Origin: Micavibrio_C sp964577255 | GTDB lineage: Bacteria; Pseudomonadota; Alphaproteobacteria; Micavibrionales; Micavibrionaceae | Reading direction: 5' to 3' | Assembly (NCBI GenBank): GCA_964577255.1 | Contig: CAZNYM010000002.1 | Span: 1 to 64,000 of the forward strand | DNA length: 64,000 nt | Shown: piece by piece, positions 7,248-16,662 of the stretch | Position numbering within the stretch: the stretch's first letter is position 1 | Layout of the letters: each line of letters opens with the position of its first letter | Translations under genes and position numbers: made by a program | The notes under the pieces: model-generated | Database searches by the model: none | Told to the model about the DNA's origin: nothing | What the model saw: only the letters and a program-made list of their open reading frames with translations

Positions 7248-10200
7248 ATGGCCAGACATACTAGCGACGGTGCCGGTGTCGATACCCAGACCGCACAGCA
7301 GCCGCAGAATGCCGAAACCGCGCTCGATGCGCGGGGCGCTTCCTCCCTGACCCTGCCCGCAGGGGATTTCATCAATGGCGACATCGTCCGCGACGGCCAG
7401 GATCTGATCCTGCGCGATTCCCAGGGCCATGAAGTGACGATCGAGAATTATTTCAGCGCGACCCCGACCCTACATCTGGAGGGCGGCGCGGTGCTGACGC
7501 CGGCGCTGGTCGAATCCTTCGCCCGCGGCGAAGGCCCGCTGCAATACGCCGCCGCTGAAACCACGAGCGATGCAAGCCCCGTGGGCCACGCCAAGGAAGT
7601 GACGGGCGAAGCGACCGTCACGCGCGCCAACGGCCAGAGCGAAGCCCTGACCCAGGGCGCGCCGATTTACCAGGGCGATGTGATCGAGACCAAAGCCGGC
7701 GGCGCGGTCAATATCGAATTCGTGGACGAGTCCACCTTCGCCGTGTCGGCGAACGCCAAGCTTGCCATCGACGAGTTTGTCTTCGATCCCGCGACCCAGG
7801 GCGGCGAAACAAACTTCTCGCTGCTGCGCGGCATCTTCGTGTTCACAAGCGGCCTGATCGGCCGCGAGGATCCGGACGACGTCAAGATCGAAACGCCGGT
7901 CGGCTCGATCGGTATCCGCGGCACCACCATCGCCGGCAACATCGTTCCCGGCGGCGCGAGCCAGATCACGGTCGTGGAAGGCGCCATCGTCATTCGCAAC
8001 GAAACCGGCGAAGTGACGCTGGCCGATCAGTTCGGCAGCGTGCAGCTGACCGGCATGGACGCGCCGATCGCCCAGCTGGGCCAGCTTCCGCCCGCCGACA
8101 TGGTCGGTTTCTACGGCACGCTGCAGGGTGTGGCTCCGGCTTTCTTCAGCACCATTCAGGGCAGCGACGCGCCCGCCGAAAGCGGCGAAGCGCCTGCCGA
8201 CGCCCCCGTCGGCGAAGCGGCCCCTGCCGAGGGTGAAGCCGCCCCGGCCGAGGGCACTGCGCAACCGCCCGCGCCCGGCACGCAGCCTTTGCCCGGCCAG
8301 CCCGCGCCGGAAGGCATGATGCAGCCGCCGCCCGCGCCGCTGCCGATGAATTTCGGTTTCGATCCGTTCAACGGCGGATTTGACGCCGCCGCCAACTACA
8401 ATATCGACTTCGCCGCTGTCGGCACGGCCGGTCCGGCTGGCGCGATCATGCCGCCTCCGCCGCCTCCGCCGGCCGGAACAATCTTGATGCCGCCGCCCCC
8501 TCCTCCCGGAGATGCAACAACAGCTGCGTCCACGACAACGGCCACTTCGACCAACACCACTACCACCACCGCGCCGCCGCCGCCGCTTGACGTGGTGATC
8601 AGCATAAGCGTCGACGACGACGACATTACTGCCGGCACGATCGTGGGCGAAGTGACGACAACCGCCAATTACCCCGGTGCTATCTTCAATATCACCCAGA
8701 TGCCCCTGGTATCGGGCGATCCAGCCTTTACTCTGGTCAACGGCGGCCCCGGCAGGATGCTGATCGCCCTGACTGGCTTTGGCGCGGGCTTTGTGTCCAG
8801 CAATAGCGTGGGCGCCCTGATCGGCTCCCTGGGCATCCGCGCCACGCTTCCCGACGGACGGACCAACGAAGAAGTGCGCACCGTCACGATTGTCGATGAC
8901 AGTGGCGGCGGCACCGTTGCACCCTTCACGCTCGATCTCAACGGCCTGCCGGCCGGCTTCGCCGGCAACGCCCAGGGTTTCAGCCTGGGTGGCGTCAGCG
9001 GTGCAGGCCGCGGCCTTACCTATCTTGGCGACGTGGACCGCAACGGCGCGCCCAACTTCGCTTATATCGATAATACCGGTGGATTCAAAAACTATAACGG
9101 CAGTTCCGGAACGCCGGCGCTCTTCGACATCGATACCGTCTACAGCCTGACCCTTATCGGCGGCGCCACCGGCTTTGACTTCAACATCGCCCGCATGGGC
9201 GACATGGACGGTGACGGCACGCTGGATTACGCCTTTTCCTCGCCCAATATCCGCGACAATAATGCCGAGGATCAGGGCCAGGTGATCATCGCCGCCGGCG
9301 ACGATCCCCAGGCTGACTTTATCCGGTTCGACATGCCCGGCTCGTCCACCATGTTCTATGGCGACGCGCTTTCGGGCGTGGGCGATCTTAATGCCGACGG
9401 CTTTGCCGACGTCGCATTTTCCAGCAGCGACAATACGCTGGACCCGCAGGCTTTCGTAAAGCTGGGTGCCAACAACGGCTTCGGCACCCCGGGCACTCCT
9501 TCGGTCATTGATCTCGATTCACCCCCTGCTGACATCTGGTCGTTCGACGCCGGCACCAGCATGTGGAACGTGGCTGGGGCGGGCGACTTCAACAATGACG
9601 GCTTCGGCGACCTGGCGGCCGGCTACACGGTTTCCGGCACCACTGCCCGGGTCGATGTCATCCTCGGCAGCAACGGTGGCGTCGGCGCCAACCGCATCAC
9701 TTTCACGGGCCTGAATATCACCCCGGGCGACGAGGATGTGCCAATCTTCACCGGCGATTTCACCGGCGACGGCCAGGTCGATCTTTTGATCGGCGACACG
9801 GTAACGAACTCCCTGTATATCGTACGCAGCGGCGCGGGCTGGGCTTCCGGCAACACCTATAACCTGACCAGCGATGCGAATGTTGTCCGTTACAATTTCG
9901 ACACGACCGATTTCGGAGAAGTGGTGGGCGCGGGCAACGCCGGCGACTTCAACGGTGACGGCCAGGACGACATTGCCGTGGCGCTGCGCACCGGCGATAT
10001 GGTCGACATCCTGGTGATCTATGGCGGCGCCGGCCTGACCGGCACTATCAACGTCAACATCAACTGGATGAATAACAATCCGGGAAAATTCTTCCATGCC
10101 GAGCTCGACCTGACCGGCCACCTGGCCAACCCGTCCACAGACTCGGTTCATATCGATATCGCCGGGGCCGAGGACATCAACGGCGATAGCTTCGACGACA

Positions 10201-10880
10201 TAATCCTGGGCCTGCCCGAGAATACGGCGGGTGCGGCAGTGTTCGGCGTCTATGGCCGGGCCAACCAGTCCTTGATCGACAGCGGCCAGCTTCATGCGGC
10301 GGGCATTACCACCGCTGGTGCCAATGTCAGCGCTAACGGCACCAACCAGAGTCTGCTGGGCGACGAAGGTGTCAACGTCCTGCGCAACTACAACGGCAGC
10401 ACGGCCTTCAGTCAGACCAGCTACCGCGCCGGCGGCGGCGACGACACGCTCGAGGTTTACGGCTCTTCGGCATCCGCGGTACGCCAGCTTGATGGCGGCG
10501 CGGGCGTGGATACGCTCAGGCTGATGAATGCTGGCGCGGTGCTTGATTTCCGCGGCCTGCAGTCGCTGAGCGGCATCGAGCGGATTGACATGGCGGTATC
10601 GCAGGCCATGACGATCGGCCTCGATGACATCTTCCGCCTGATGCAGGAAAGCGACCTGATGCTCAACGCCGGTGGTGGCAACCGCCGCACCCTGATGATC
10701 TCGGGTGACGGAGCAGGCACGATCAATATTGACGACGCCCGTAACAATACAAGCTTTGCCAGTGCGGGCTTTACAGCGGGCGGCACCCATACCGTGGGCG
10801 CTGATACATATAACGTGTACACGCACGGCAGTGGTTACCAGCTGCTGATCGAGAACACACTGTCGCAAAGCGTAGCTTAA
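7248..10880 (+). CDS. Large FecR/FG-GAP/RTX-like protein, probable type I secretion substrate
   Basis: A 1210-residue protein with no Sec signal. Residues about 28-75 (AGDFINGDIVRDGQDLILRD, then TIENYF) resemble the short N-terminal module of large type I-secreted adhesins. A FecR-type fold follows at about 110-250 (GDVIETKAGGAVNIEFVDES, GSIGIRGTTIAG), then a Pro/Ala-rich linker at about 300-450. Seven FG-GAP calcium-loop motifs begin near residues 593, 649, 709, 776, 836, 897 and 974 (for example GDMDGDG, GDLNADG, GDFNGDG), enough for a seven-bladed propeller. The C-terminus has RTX-like glycine-aspartate turns (GGGDDTLEV, DGGAGVDTL) and a typical unprocessed secretion tail. It converges on the exporter genes with stop codons only six bases apart. 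Start ATG with GGGAG upstream. Exact function is inferred. Confidence 0.85.
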   Translation: MARHTSDGAGVDTQTAQQPQNAETALDARGASSLTLPAGDFINGDIVRDGQDLILRDSQGHEVTIENYFSATPTLHLEGGAVLTPALVESFARGEGPLQYAAAETTSDASPVGHAKEVTGEATVTRANGQSEALTQGAPIYQGDVIETKAGGAVNIEFVDESTFAVSANAKLAIDEFVFDPATQGGETNFSLLRGIFVFTSGLIGREDPDDVKIETPVGSIGIRGTTIAGNIVPGGASQITVVEGAIVIRNETGEVTLADQFGSVQLTGMDAPIAQLGQLPPADMVGFYGTLQGVAPAFFSTIQGSDAPAESGEAPADAPVGEAAPAEGEAAPAEGTAQPPAPGTQPLPGQPAPEGMMQPPPAPLPMNFGFDPFNGGFDAAANYNIDFAAVGTAGPAGAIMPPPPPPPAGTILMPPPPPPGDATTAASTTTATSTNTTTTTAPPPPLDVVISISVDDDDITAGTIVGEVTTTANYPGAIFNITQMPLVSGDPAFTLVNGGPGRMLIALTGFGAGFVSSNSVGALIGSLGIRATLPDGRTNEEVRTVTIVDDSGGGTVAPFTLDLNGLPAGFAGNAQGFSLGGVSGAGRGLTYLGDVDRNGAPNFAYIDNTGGFKNYNGSSGTPALFDIDTVYSLTLIGGATGFDFNIARMGDMDGDGTLDYAFSSPNIRDNNAEDQGQVIIAAGDDPQADFIRFDMPGSSTMFYGDALSGVGDLNADGFADVAFSSSDNTLDPQAFVKLGANNGFGTPGTPSVIDLDSPPADIWSFDAGTSMWNVAGAGDFNNDGFGDLAAGYTVSGTTARVDVILGSNGGVGANRITFTGLNITPGDEDVPIFTGDFTGDGQVDLLIGDTVTNSLYIVRSGAGWASGNTYNLTSDANVVRYNFDTTDFGEVVGAGNAGDFNGDGQDDIAVALRTGDMVDILVIYGGAGLTGTINVNINWMNNNPGKFFHAELDLTGHLANPSTDSVHIDIAGAEDINGDSFDDIILGLPENTAGAAVFGVYGRANQSLIDSGQLHAAGITTAGANVSANGTNQSLLGDEGVNVLRNYNGSTAFSQTSYRAGGGDDTLEVYGSSASAVRQLDGGAGVDTLRLMNAGAVLDFRGLQSLSGIERIDMAVSQAMTIGLDDIFRLMQESDLMLNAGGGNRRTLMISGDGAGTINIDDARNNTSFASAGFTAGGTHTVGADTYNVYTHGSGYQLLIENTLSQSVA

Positions 10881-10886
10881 TTAAGT

Positions 10887-13142
10887 CTATTTGCTGATGG
10901 CTGTAAACACGCCGTCCCACGCGGGCGGCGGGTTGTCGCGCAGTGTCGCCAGTCTTTCCCTGAACATGGCATAAAAGCCGTCGAGCGGACCTGGCGGTAC
11001 GCCGGCTAGCTCCTCGAGCGCCGCGGCGAAGCGCCCGGCGCGGTAATCGTTCATCAAGGCATCGTGGCGCCCTTTCATGTCCGAAAACTCGATGCGGGCG
11101 GCGTAGGCTTCGTCACCCAGCAGGGCATAAACGGCCACCGGCTCCTGCTTGCCCTTGACCCGCAGCAGGTCAAGCTGCAGGAAGGCGAAATCGGGCACGG
11201 CCGCACGCGTGGCGGGGCCGGCCAGGATTTCGACGCCGTAGGTCTTGGTCTGGCTTTCCAGACGCGAGGCCAGGTTGACCGTGTCGCCCAGCGCCGAATA
11301 GGCAAAACGCTGGCGCGAACCCATGTTGCCCACGGCGGCCGGGCCCGTGTTGATGCCGATGCCCGCTTGCAGCACCAAGGGCGTCTTGCCCTCGGCCCGG
11401 GCCTGCTCTGCCAGTTTCTGGTTGAGGGGGGACAACGCCGCACTCATCTGCAAAGCGGCGCGGCAAGCGTGACGGGCATGATCGGGATCGTCGAGCGGCG
11501 CGTTCCAGAACGCCATCATCGCATCGCCCATGAATTTATCGATCGTACCGCGGCTCTGCATCACCAGATCCGACATCGGCGTGAGGAAATCGTTCATCAG
11601 ATGGATCAGCGCCGCCGGGCTCATGCGTTCCGAGATAGTGGTAAAGTTGCGGATGTCGGTGAACATGACGGTCAGATCGCGGGTTTCCCCGCCCAGCTTG
11701 AGCTTGTCGGGGTTTTTGGCCAGCTCTTCCATGAAAGCCGGTGAAATATAGAACCCGAAAGCCTGGCGCACCTGGCGGCGCTCGGCTTCCGTGCGGGCAT
11801 AGGCTAGCAGCGTAGAAAGAATGAAGATCAGAAGGATCGTCGCCGCCGGATAGACGGGATCGAACAGGATGCCCATATGCGCATAGGCGTGCCAGGCGCC
11901 GTAGAACGACGCCGCCGTCAGCGCCGCGCACAGCCCGGCCATCAGAAGCGCATTCACCACCGGCGCCAGAAGGATCATCAAAAGGCCGATGAAGAGGATG
12001 AACGTCACCTCGGCATATTCCGCCAGCGGCGGGCGGATCAGGTAGTCGCCCTGCAGGATCTGCTCGACCACGTTGGCGTGGATCTCCACCCCGGGGATGA
12101 ACAGGTCGAGCGGCGAAGACCGCAGATCCTTGAGCCCTTCGGCGCTCGAAGCCATCAGCACGATCTTGCCGGCAAGACGGGCGCGGTCGGCGGCGAAAGC
12201 GGGATCGATCACCTTATAGGCCGGGAAGTAATCGCGTTCCCGGTCGAAGCTGCGGAAACGGATCCAGAGCATACCGTCACCGTCGAGCGGCGGCTCGCTG
12301 TAGGCGCACTGCCCCTTGCCGGTCTCCGGGTCGCGAGCCAGCAGACACAGGCGGTAGTCAGTGTCGATCACGCCCTGCTCGGCCGGCGGAGTGCGGACGA
12401 TGCTGTAGGTTACAGGCGCGCCGTGCGCCACGCGCAGGGCCTCGAGCGACAAGGCGGGATAAAGATTCTCGCCGTCGCTGAACAGCAGGCCCGTGCGGCG
12501 GATGATGCCGTCGATCTCGGGCCGGGCCATAAAGCTGCCGTTGCCCGCCGCCGCGCGCTCGAGCGCGGGCAGGAAGCGCGCCACCGTCTTGAAGCGGCTC
12601 GCGTGCGCCAGCAGGTCGGCGCGGATGTCGCCCGGGGCCTTGAAACCGGCTTTCAGTGCCGGCTGGCCGCTTTGCTCCTCGTAACTGCCGTAGGTGAAGG
12701 CGGAGACGAAATTACCTGCCTGCGCGATCGCCTCCGCCAGCATCGCGTCGTGATCCGGTAATGCCGCCAGTTCGCTTTTAAGAGCCTCGTCGTCCTCGAG
12801 CAGCGCCGCCAGGTTGGCGGGCGAGGTGCGGTCGGGCTCGGCCAGCACGCCGTCGAACGCGACGACTTTCGCCCCCGCCGCCTTGAGCCCTGTCACGATG
12901 TCGGCCAGCACGGGGCGCGGCCACGGCCATTGGCCGATGCGCTTGAGCGACTCATCGTCGATATCGACGATGATCACCTGATCCGGTGCCGGACGCGGTT
13001 TCATCTCGTAGAACCAGTCGAACACCATATATTGCAGCTTCTTGCGGACGAAACCTTCCGAGGTGCTGAAATGCACAGCCCCCAGAAGCAGCGCCAGCAG
13101 CAGAAGAAAGTGGGCTTTGCGGCTGTAAAGAAGCTTGCGCAC
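10887..13142 (-). CDS. CHASE2-domain class III adenylate/guanylate cyclase
   Basis: A 751-residue membrane cyclase that makes cAMP or cGMP. One N-terminal membrane helix (FLLLLALLLGAVHFS) is followed by a periplasmic CHASE2 sensor (VIIVDIDDESLKRIGQWPWP to about residue 360), then three membrane helices (about 365-450) and a class III catalytic domain (about 490-680). The metal-binding FTDIRNFT, the DKFMGDAMMAFW motif and the NLASRLE segment are all present. It is the last gene of the TolC-ABC-HlyD-cyclase order, starting 5 bp after hlyD, so it is likely co-transcribed with the exporter. The nucleotide it makes could be read by the cNMP-binding EAL protein at 5836, which is speculation. Confidence 0.93.
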   Translation of the reverse strand: MRKLLYSRKAHFLLLLALLLGAVHFSTSEGFVRKKLQYMVFDWFYEMKPRPAPDQVIIVDIDDESLKRIGQWPWPRPVLADIVTGLKAAGAKVVAFDGVLAEPDRTSPANLAALLEDDEALKSELAALPDHDAMLAEAIAQAGNFVSAFTYGSYEEQSGQPALKAGFKAPGDIRADLLAHASRFKTVARFLPALERAAAGNGSFMARPEIDGIIRRTGLLFSDGENLYPALSLEALRVAHGAPVTYSIVRTPPAEQGVIDTDYRLCLLARDPETGKGQCAYSEPPLDGDGMLWIRFRSFDRERDYFPAYKVIDPAFAADRARLAGKIVLMASSAEGLKDLRSSPLDLFIPGVEIHANVVEQILQGDYLIRPPLAEYAEVTFILFIGLLMILLAPVVNALLMAGLCAALTAASFYGAWHAYAHMGILFDPVYPAATILLIFILSTLLAYARTEAERRQVRQAFGFYISPAFMEELAKNPDKLKLGGETRDLTVMFTDIRNFTTISERMSPAALIHLMNDFLTPMSDLVMQSRGTIDKFMGDAMMAFWNAPLDDPDHARHACRAALQMSAALSPLNQKLAEQARAEGKTPLVLQAGIGINTGPAAVGNMGSRQRFAYSALGDTVNLASRLESQTKTYGVEILAGPATRAAVPDFAFLQLDLLRVKGKQEPVAVYALLGDEAYAARIEFSDMKGRHDALMNDYRAGRFAAALEELAGVPPGPLDGFYAMFRERLATLRDNPPPAWDGVFTAISK

Positions 13143-13147
13143 GGCTA

Positions 13148-14470
13148 TCAGCGCTCCCGCAGGGCGCGGTCGCGCGCGCGCAGGACCGGGCGCAGCAGAT
13201 ATTCCATGATCGTGCGCCGGCCGGTGATCACCTCGACATCCGCCACCATGCCGGGGCCGATCGGCAGCGGATGTTCGGCTGTGCCCAGATAGTTTTTATC
13301 AGTGTGAACCTCGATCTCGAAGAAGATGTTGCCCTTGTCGTCGGTGATACTGCTGGCGCCGATGCGCGCCAGCCTGCCGTCGAGCGCGCCGTATTTCTGC
13401 GGGTCGTAGGTACTGAGCTTGACCTTGGCTTCCTGCCCTTCCTTGAGGAAAGCGATGTCATTGGGCATGACGCGGGCGACGATCTTCAGTTCGTCGTCGA
13501 CCGGCACGATGTCCATCACCTTCTGCGCCGGTTCGATCACGCCGCCCACGGTGCGCACGGCAATATTGTTGACGATGCCATCCACGGGCGCGCGCAGCTC
13601 GGCGCGGCTGACGCGGTCGCCGATGGATTTCAGCCCTTCCTGCAGCTGGGCGATCTGGGTCTTCACTTCGGAAAGCTCGTTAAGGGCCTGGCTGCGGAAA
13701 CGGTCGTGCTGGTCGGATTTCTGCTTCTCGGCCGCGCTCAGCTCGGCGTTGAGGCCTTCAAGACGCTCGGTGCTGGCGGCCAGCTGGCCTGAAATGTCGG
13801 TCAGCTCGCGTTCGAGGCGGATCAGCTCGAGCTTCGAAACCGCCTTCTGCGCCACCATGTCGCGGGTGATGCCGACTTCCTGCTGCAAAAGCCCGCGGCT
13901 GCCGGACAGGCGAGTGATCTGCGCCTTGGTTTCCTCGGTCTCGGCCTGAGCTTTGCTGATTTTGTCGTCAAGGATCGAGAGCGCGTTTTTCAGCTCCTGC
14001 TGGCGAGAGGCGTAGAGCTTTTCCTCGTTCGCAACGATGTCGGGTGCCTGGGCCTTGAGCGCCGGATCGGGCGTGAAGGCCTTCCCATTCGCCTCGGCCT
14101 CCAGGCGCTGCTGGCGGATATTGAGACTCGCGAATTTTGCCTCGGCGCCGCCTTGCTCGGAGGCGAAAGCCACGTCACTCAGGCGCATCAGCACCTGATC
14201 CTTTTTCACCCGCTCGCCCTGCTTCACCAGCAATTCCTGCAGCAGACCGCCCTCGAGACTCTGGACGATATGAATCTCGCGGGTGGGCATCACCTGGCCG
14301 CTGCCGCGGGCGATTTCCTCGACCGAGGCAAGCGACGCCCAGACGATGAAAATCGCCACCAGCGCAGCAATCGCGAACAAAAACGCGTTGGACACGAAGC
14401 TCGAGCGCGCGCGCGTCGCCGCCTCCAGCTGATCCATAAAATCGAGATTCTGGTCTTCGGGGCCGTTCAT
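13148..14470 (-). CDS. HlyD-family periplasmic adaptor of a type I secretion system
   Basis: Membrane fusion protein that joins the inner-membrane ABC exporter to the outer-membrane TolC-like channel. The ATG at 14470 overlaps the exporter stop by four bases (ATGA). The 440 residues show one membrane helix (NAFLFAIAALVAIFIVWASL), a lipoyl half-motif (SLEGGLLQELLVKQGERVKK), long coiled-coil hairpins (about 110-310) and the second lipoyl half (RAPVDGIVNNIAVRTVGGVI), followed by the beta-barrel segment. It is closest in form to LapC or HlyD adaptors. The upstream frame extension lies inside the exporter gene and is not real. Confidence 0.93.
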   Translation of the reverse strand: MNGPEDQNLDFMDQLEAATRARSSFVSNAFLFAIAALVAIFIVWASLASVEEIARGSGQVMPTREIHIVQSLEGGLLQELLVKQGERVKKDQVLMRLSDVAFASEQGGAEAKFASLNIRQQRLEAEANGKAFTPDPALKAQAPDIVANEEKLYASRQQELKNALSILDDKISKAQAETEETKAQITRLSGSRGLLQQEVGITRDMVAQKAVSKLELIRLERELTDISGQLAASTERLEGLNAELSAAEKQKSDQHDRFRSQALNELSEVKTQIAQLQEGLKSIGDRVSRAELRAPVDGIVNNIAVRTVGGVIEPAQKVMDIVPVDDELKIVARVMPNDIAFLKEGQEAKVKLSTYDPQKYGALDGRLARIGASSITDDKGNIFFEIEVHTDKNYLGTAEHPLPIGPGMVADVEVITGRRTIMEYLLRPVLRARDRALRER

Positions 14471-16662
14471 GTTTCCCCCTTGGGCGTGGCGGCAGCATTC
14501 TGCGCCAGCGCCTGAATGACCGTGTCGCGCGGGCCGTCCATCACCACGCGGCCCTGATCGATCAGGATCAGGCGGTCCACCAGCGTCAGCAGGTTCTGGC
14601 GATGGGTGATCAGCACCAGCGTGCGGCCCGCCGCCTGGGTGCGGATATGACGGGTGAAGGCTTCCTCGGCCTGCATGTCCATGGCGTTGGTGGGTTCGTC
14701 GCACACGAACACCTGCGGCTTCATCAGCATGGCGCGGGCGAGGGCAATGGCCTGGCGCTGGCCGCCTGAGAGCCCTTCGCCGCGTTCGCCCACCGGCGCG
14801 TCATAGCCAAGCGGATGCCGGGCGATGAAATCATGCACGCCGGCGCTCGCGGCGGCTTCAAGAATCTCCTTATCCGTCGCCTGCGGTTTGGCGATGGTGA
14901 TGTTTTCGCGCACAGTGCCGCGGAATAACACGATATCCTGCGCGATATAGGCGATGTTGCGGCGCAGATCGGCCGGATCGATCTGGCGGTAATCGGTGTC
15001 GTCCGCCAGAAGCGTGCCCTCCTGCGGCTCGTACAACCCCAGCATCAGCCGCGCGATGGTGCTCTTGCCCGAGCCGATGCGGCCGATCACAGCCACGCGC
15101 TCGCCTTCGTGAATGGTGAAACTGACTCCGTCCAGCACCTTGCGGTCGGTGCCGGGATAGGCAAAGCCGACGCGGTCGAAAGTGATCTTGCCCTTGAGGC
15201 CGGGGCGGTGCAGAAAAGTCTTGCTGAGCGGCCGCTCGACCGGCCGGGCCATTATCTCGTTGAGCGCCTTGAGCGCGTTGCGCGCCTGGTAATAGCGGGT
15301 CAGCAGGTTCGCCACTTGGCCGATCGGCGCCAGCGCCCGCCCGCCCAGCATCACGCAAGCGATCAGCGTGCCCATGGTCATGTCGCCGTCGCGCACCAGA
15401 TACATGCCGATCAGGACGGCGAACACGCTCGCGGTCTGCTGTGCGAACAGCGCGACATTGACGGTCAGGCCGGAATAAAAGCGCGATACGTTGCCCAGTG
15501 CCGCCGCTTCGCCGACATGGGCGCCGTAACGGGCGCGCAGCCGGGCATCGGCCCCGATGGCCTTGATCGACTCGAGCGCGCCGATGGTTTCCACCAGCAA
15601 GCCGTGCTTGATCTCGGCGGCATGGTTGGCGCGCGCCACCGCCTGCTTCAGCGGCCATTGCAGCATCATGCCCGCGCCGATGGCAACGGCGATCAGGACG
15701 GTGATCATCAAGGCGATGGGCCCGCCATAGATGAAGACGAACAGCAGGAACAGGAACGTGAACGGCAGGTCGATCACGGCGGTCAGTGTCGCCGAGGTCA
15801 GGAAATCGCGCACCGAGTCGAACTCGCGCAGCATGTTGGCGAACGCGCCACCCGAGGCCGGCTTGTAGGCCAGGCGCATGTTCAGGACCTGGTCGTAAAT
15901 CTGGCGGCTGGCCACCACGTCGATGCGCCGGCCGGCCAGATCGACGAAATAGCCGCGCAGCGTGCGCATGATGAAATCGAAGGCGAACACGATCAGCACG
16001 CCGATGCCAAGGGCCCAGCCGGTCTCGATCGCCGCGTTGGGGATGACGCGGTTATAGACGTTCATCATGTAAAGCGGGCTGACCAGGCCGAACAGGTTGA
16101 TAAGCACCGCCGCCAGCGCCACGCGGTTGTAAAGCGCCCTGTTGTCGCGGATCAGCGGCCAGAACCAGTTGTCGGTCCAGACATTGCCCGCCGCCGCCAC
16201 GCTCTGCGGGTCGAGAAAACGGGCCTCGGGATGCACCAAGATGGCGTAACCGTTATAAAGCGCAGCTGCCTCCGCCGCCGGAAGCTCGCGGATCCCTTCG
16301 CCCGGCATCATCAGCCGGAAGGTCTTCTTCTTGGTGTCACGGGACAAAAGAACCGCCGCGCCGCCGTTCTTGAGGATGATGACGACCGGCAGAAGCGCCG
16401 CATCGATCGCGGCGGGATCGTCTTTCCTGACGATCCGGGCCTTGAGCCCGATGCGCTGCGCCGCCTCGACGAACAGTGCCGGGCCCATGCCCTTTTCATC
16501 ATAGGCCAGGCCGGCGCGCAGAGCTTCGGCCGAGCGCGCGTGGCCGTGATGCTCGCTGAGATAGGCCAGGCAGGTCAGAAGCGGATCGAGGCCGGGAAGT
16601 TTCGCAGCGCCCGCCGCGTCCCGCTTTTTTCCGGCGGCGACGGGGCGCGGCGCTTCACTCAT
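14467..16662 (-). CDS. Type I secretion ABC exporter with inactive C39-like domain
   Basis: Inner-membrane ATPase and permease that energises export of unfolded type I substrates, 731 residues. The N-terminal about 140 residues resemble a C39-like domain, but the catalytic Cys box is not evident, as in LapB/RtxB/HlyB exporters whose substrates keep their N-terminus. The membrane domain spans about 160-440. The nucleotide-binding domain has Walker A (GRIGSGKST), the ABC signature (LSGGQRQAIALARAM), Walker B (VFVCDEPT) and the H-loop (LITHRQ). It overlaps tolC upstream by 8 bp and hlyD downstream by 4 bp. The convergent FecR/FG-GAP protein is the natural candidate substrate. Confidence 0.94.
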   Translation of the reverse strand: MSEAPRPVAAGKKRDAAGAAKLPGLDPLLTCLAYLSEHHGHARSAEALRAGLAYDEKGMGPALFVEAAQRIGLKARIVRKDDPAAIDAALLPVVIILKNGGAAVLLSRDTKKKTFRLMMPGEGIRELPAAEAAALYNGYAILVHPEARFLDPQSVAAAGNVWTDNWFWPLIRDNRALYNRVALAAVLINLFGLVSPLYMMNVYNRVIPNAAIETGWALGIGVLIVFAFDFIMRTLRGYFVDLAGRRIDVVASRQIYDQVLNMRLAYKPASGGAFANMLREFDSVRDFLTSATLTAVIDLPFTFLFLLFVFIYGGPIALMITVLIAVAIGAGMMLQWPLKQAVARANHAAEIKHGLLVETIGALESIKAIGADARLRARYGAHVGEAAALGNVSRFYSGLTVNVALFAQQTASVFAVLIGMYLVRDGDMTMGTLIACVMLGGRALAPIGQVANLLTRYYQARNALKALNEIMARPVERPLSKTFLHRPGLKGKITFDRVGFAYPGTDRKVLDGVSFTIHEGERVAVIGRIGSGKSTIARLMLGLYEPQEGTLLADDTDYRQIDPADLRRNIAYIAQDIVLFRGTVRENITIAKPQATDKEILEAAASAGVHDFIARHPLGYDAPVGERGEGLSGGQRQAIALARAMLMKPQVFVCDEPTNAMDMQAEEAFTRHIRTQAAGRTLVLITHRQNLLTLVDRLILIDQGRVVMDGPRDTVIQALAQNAAATPKGET

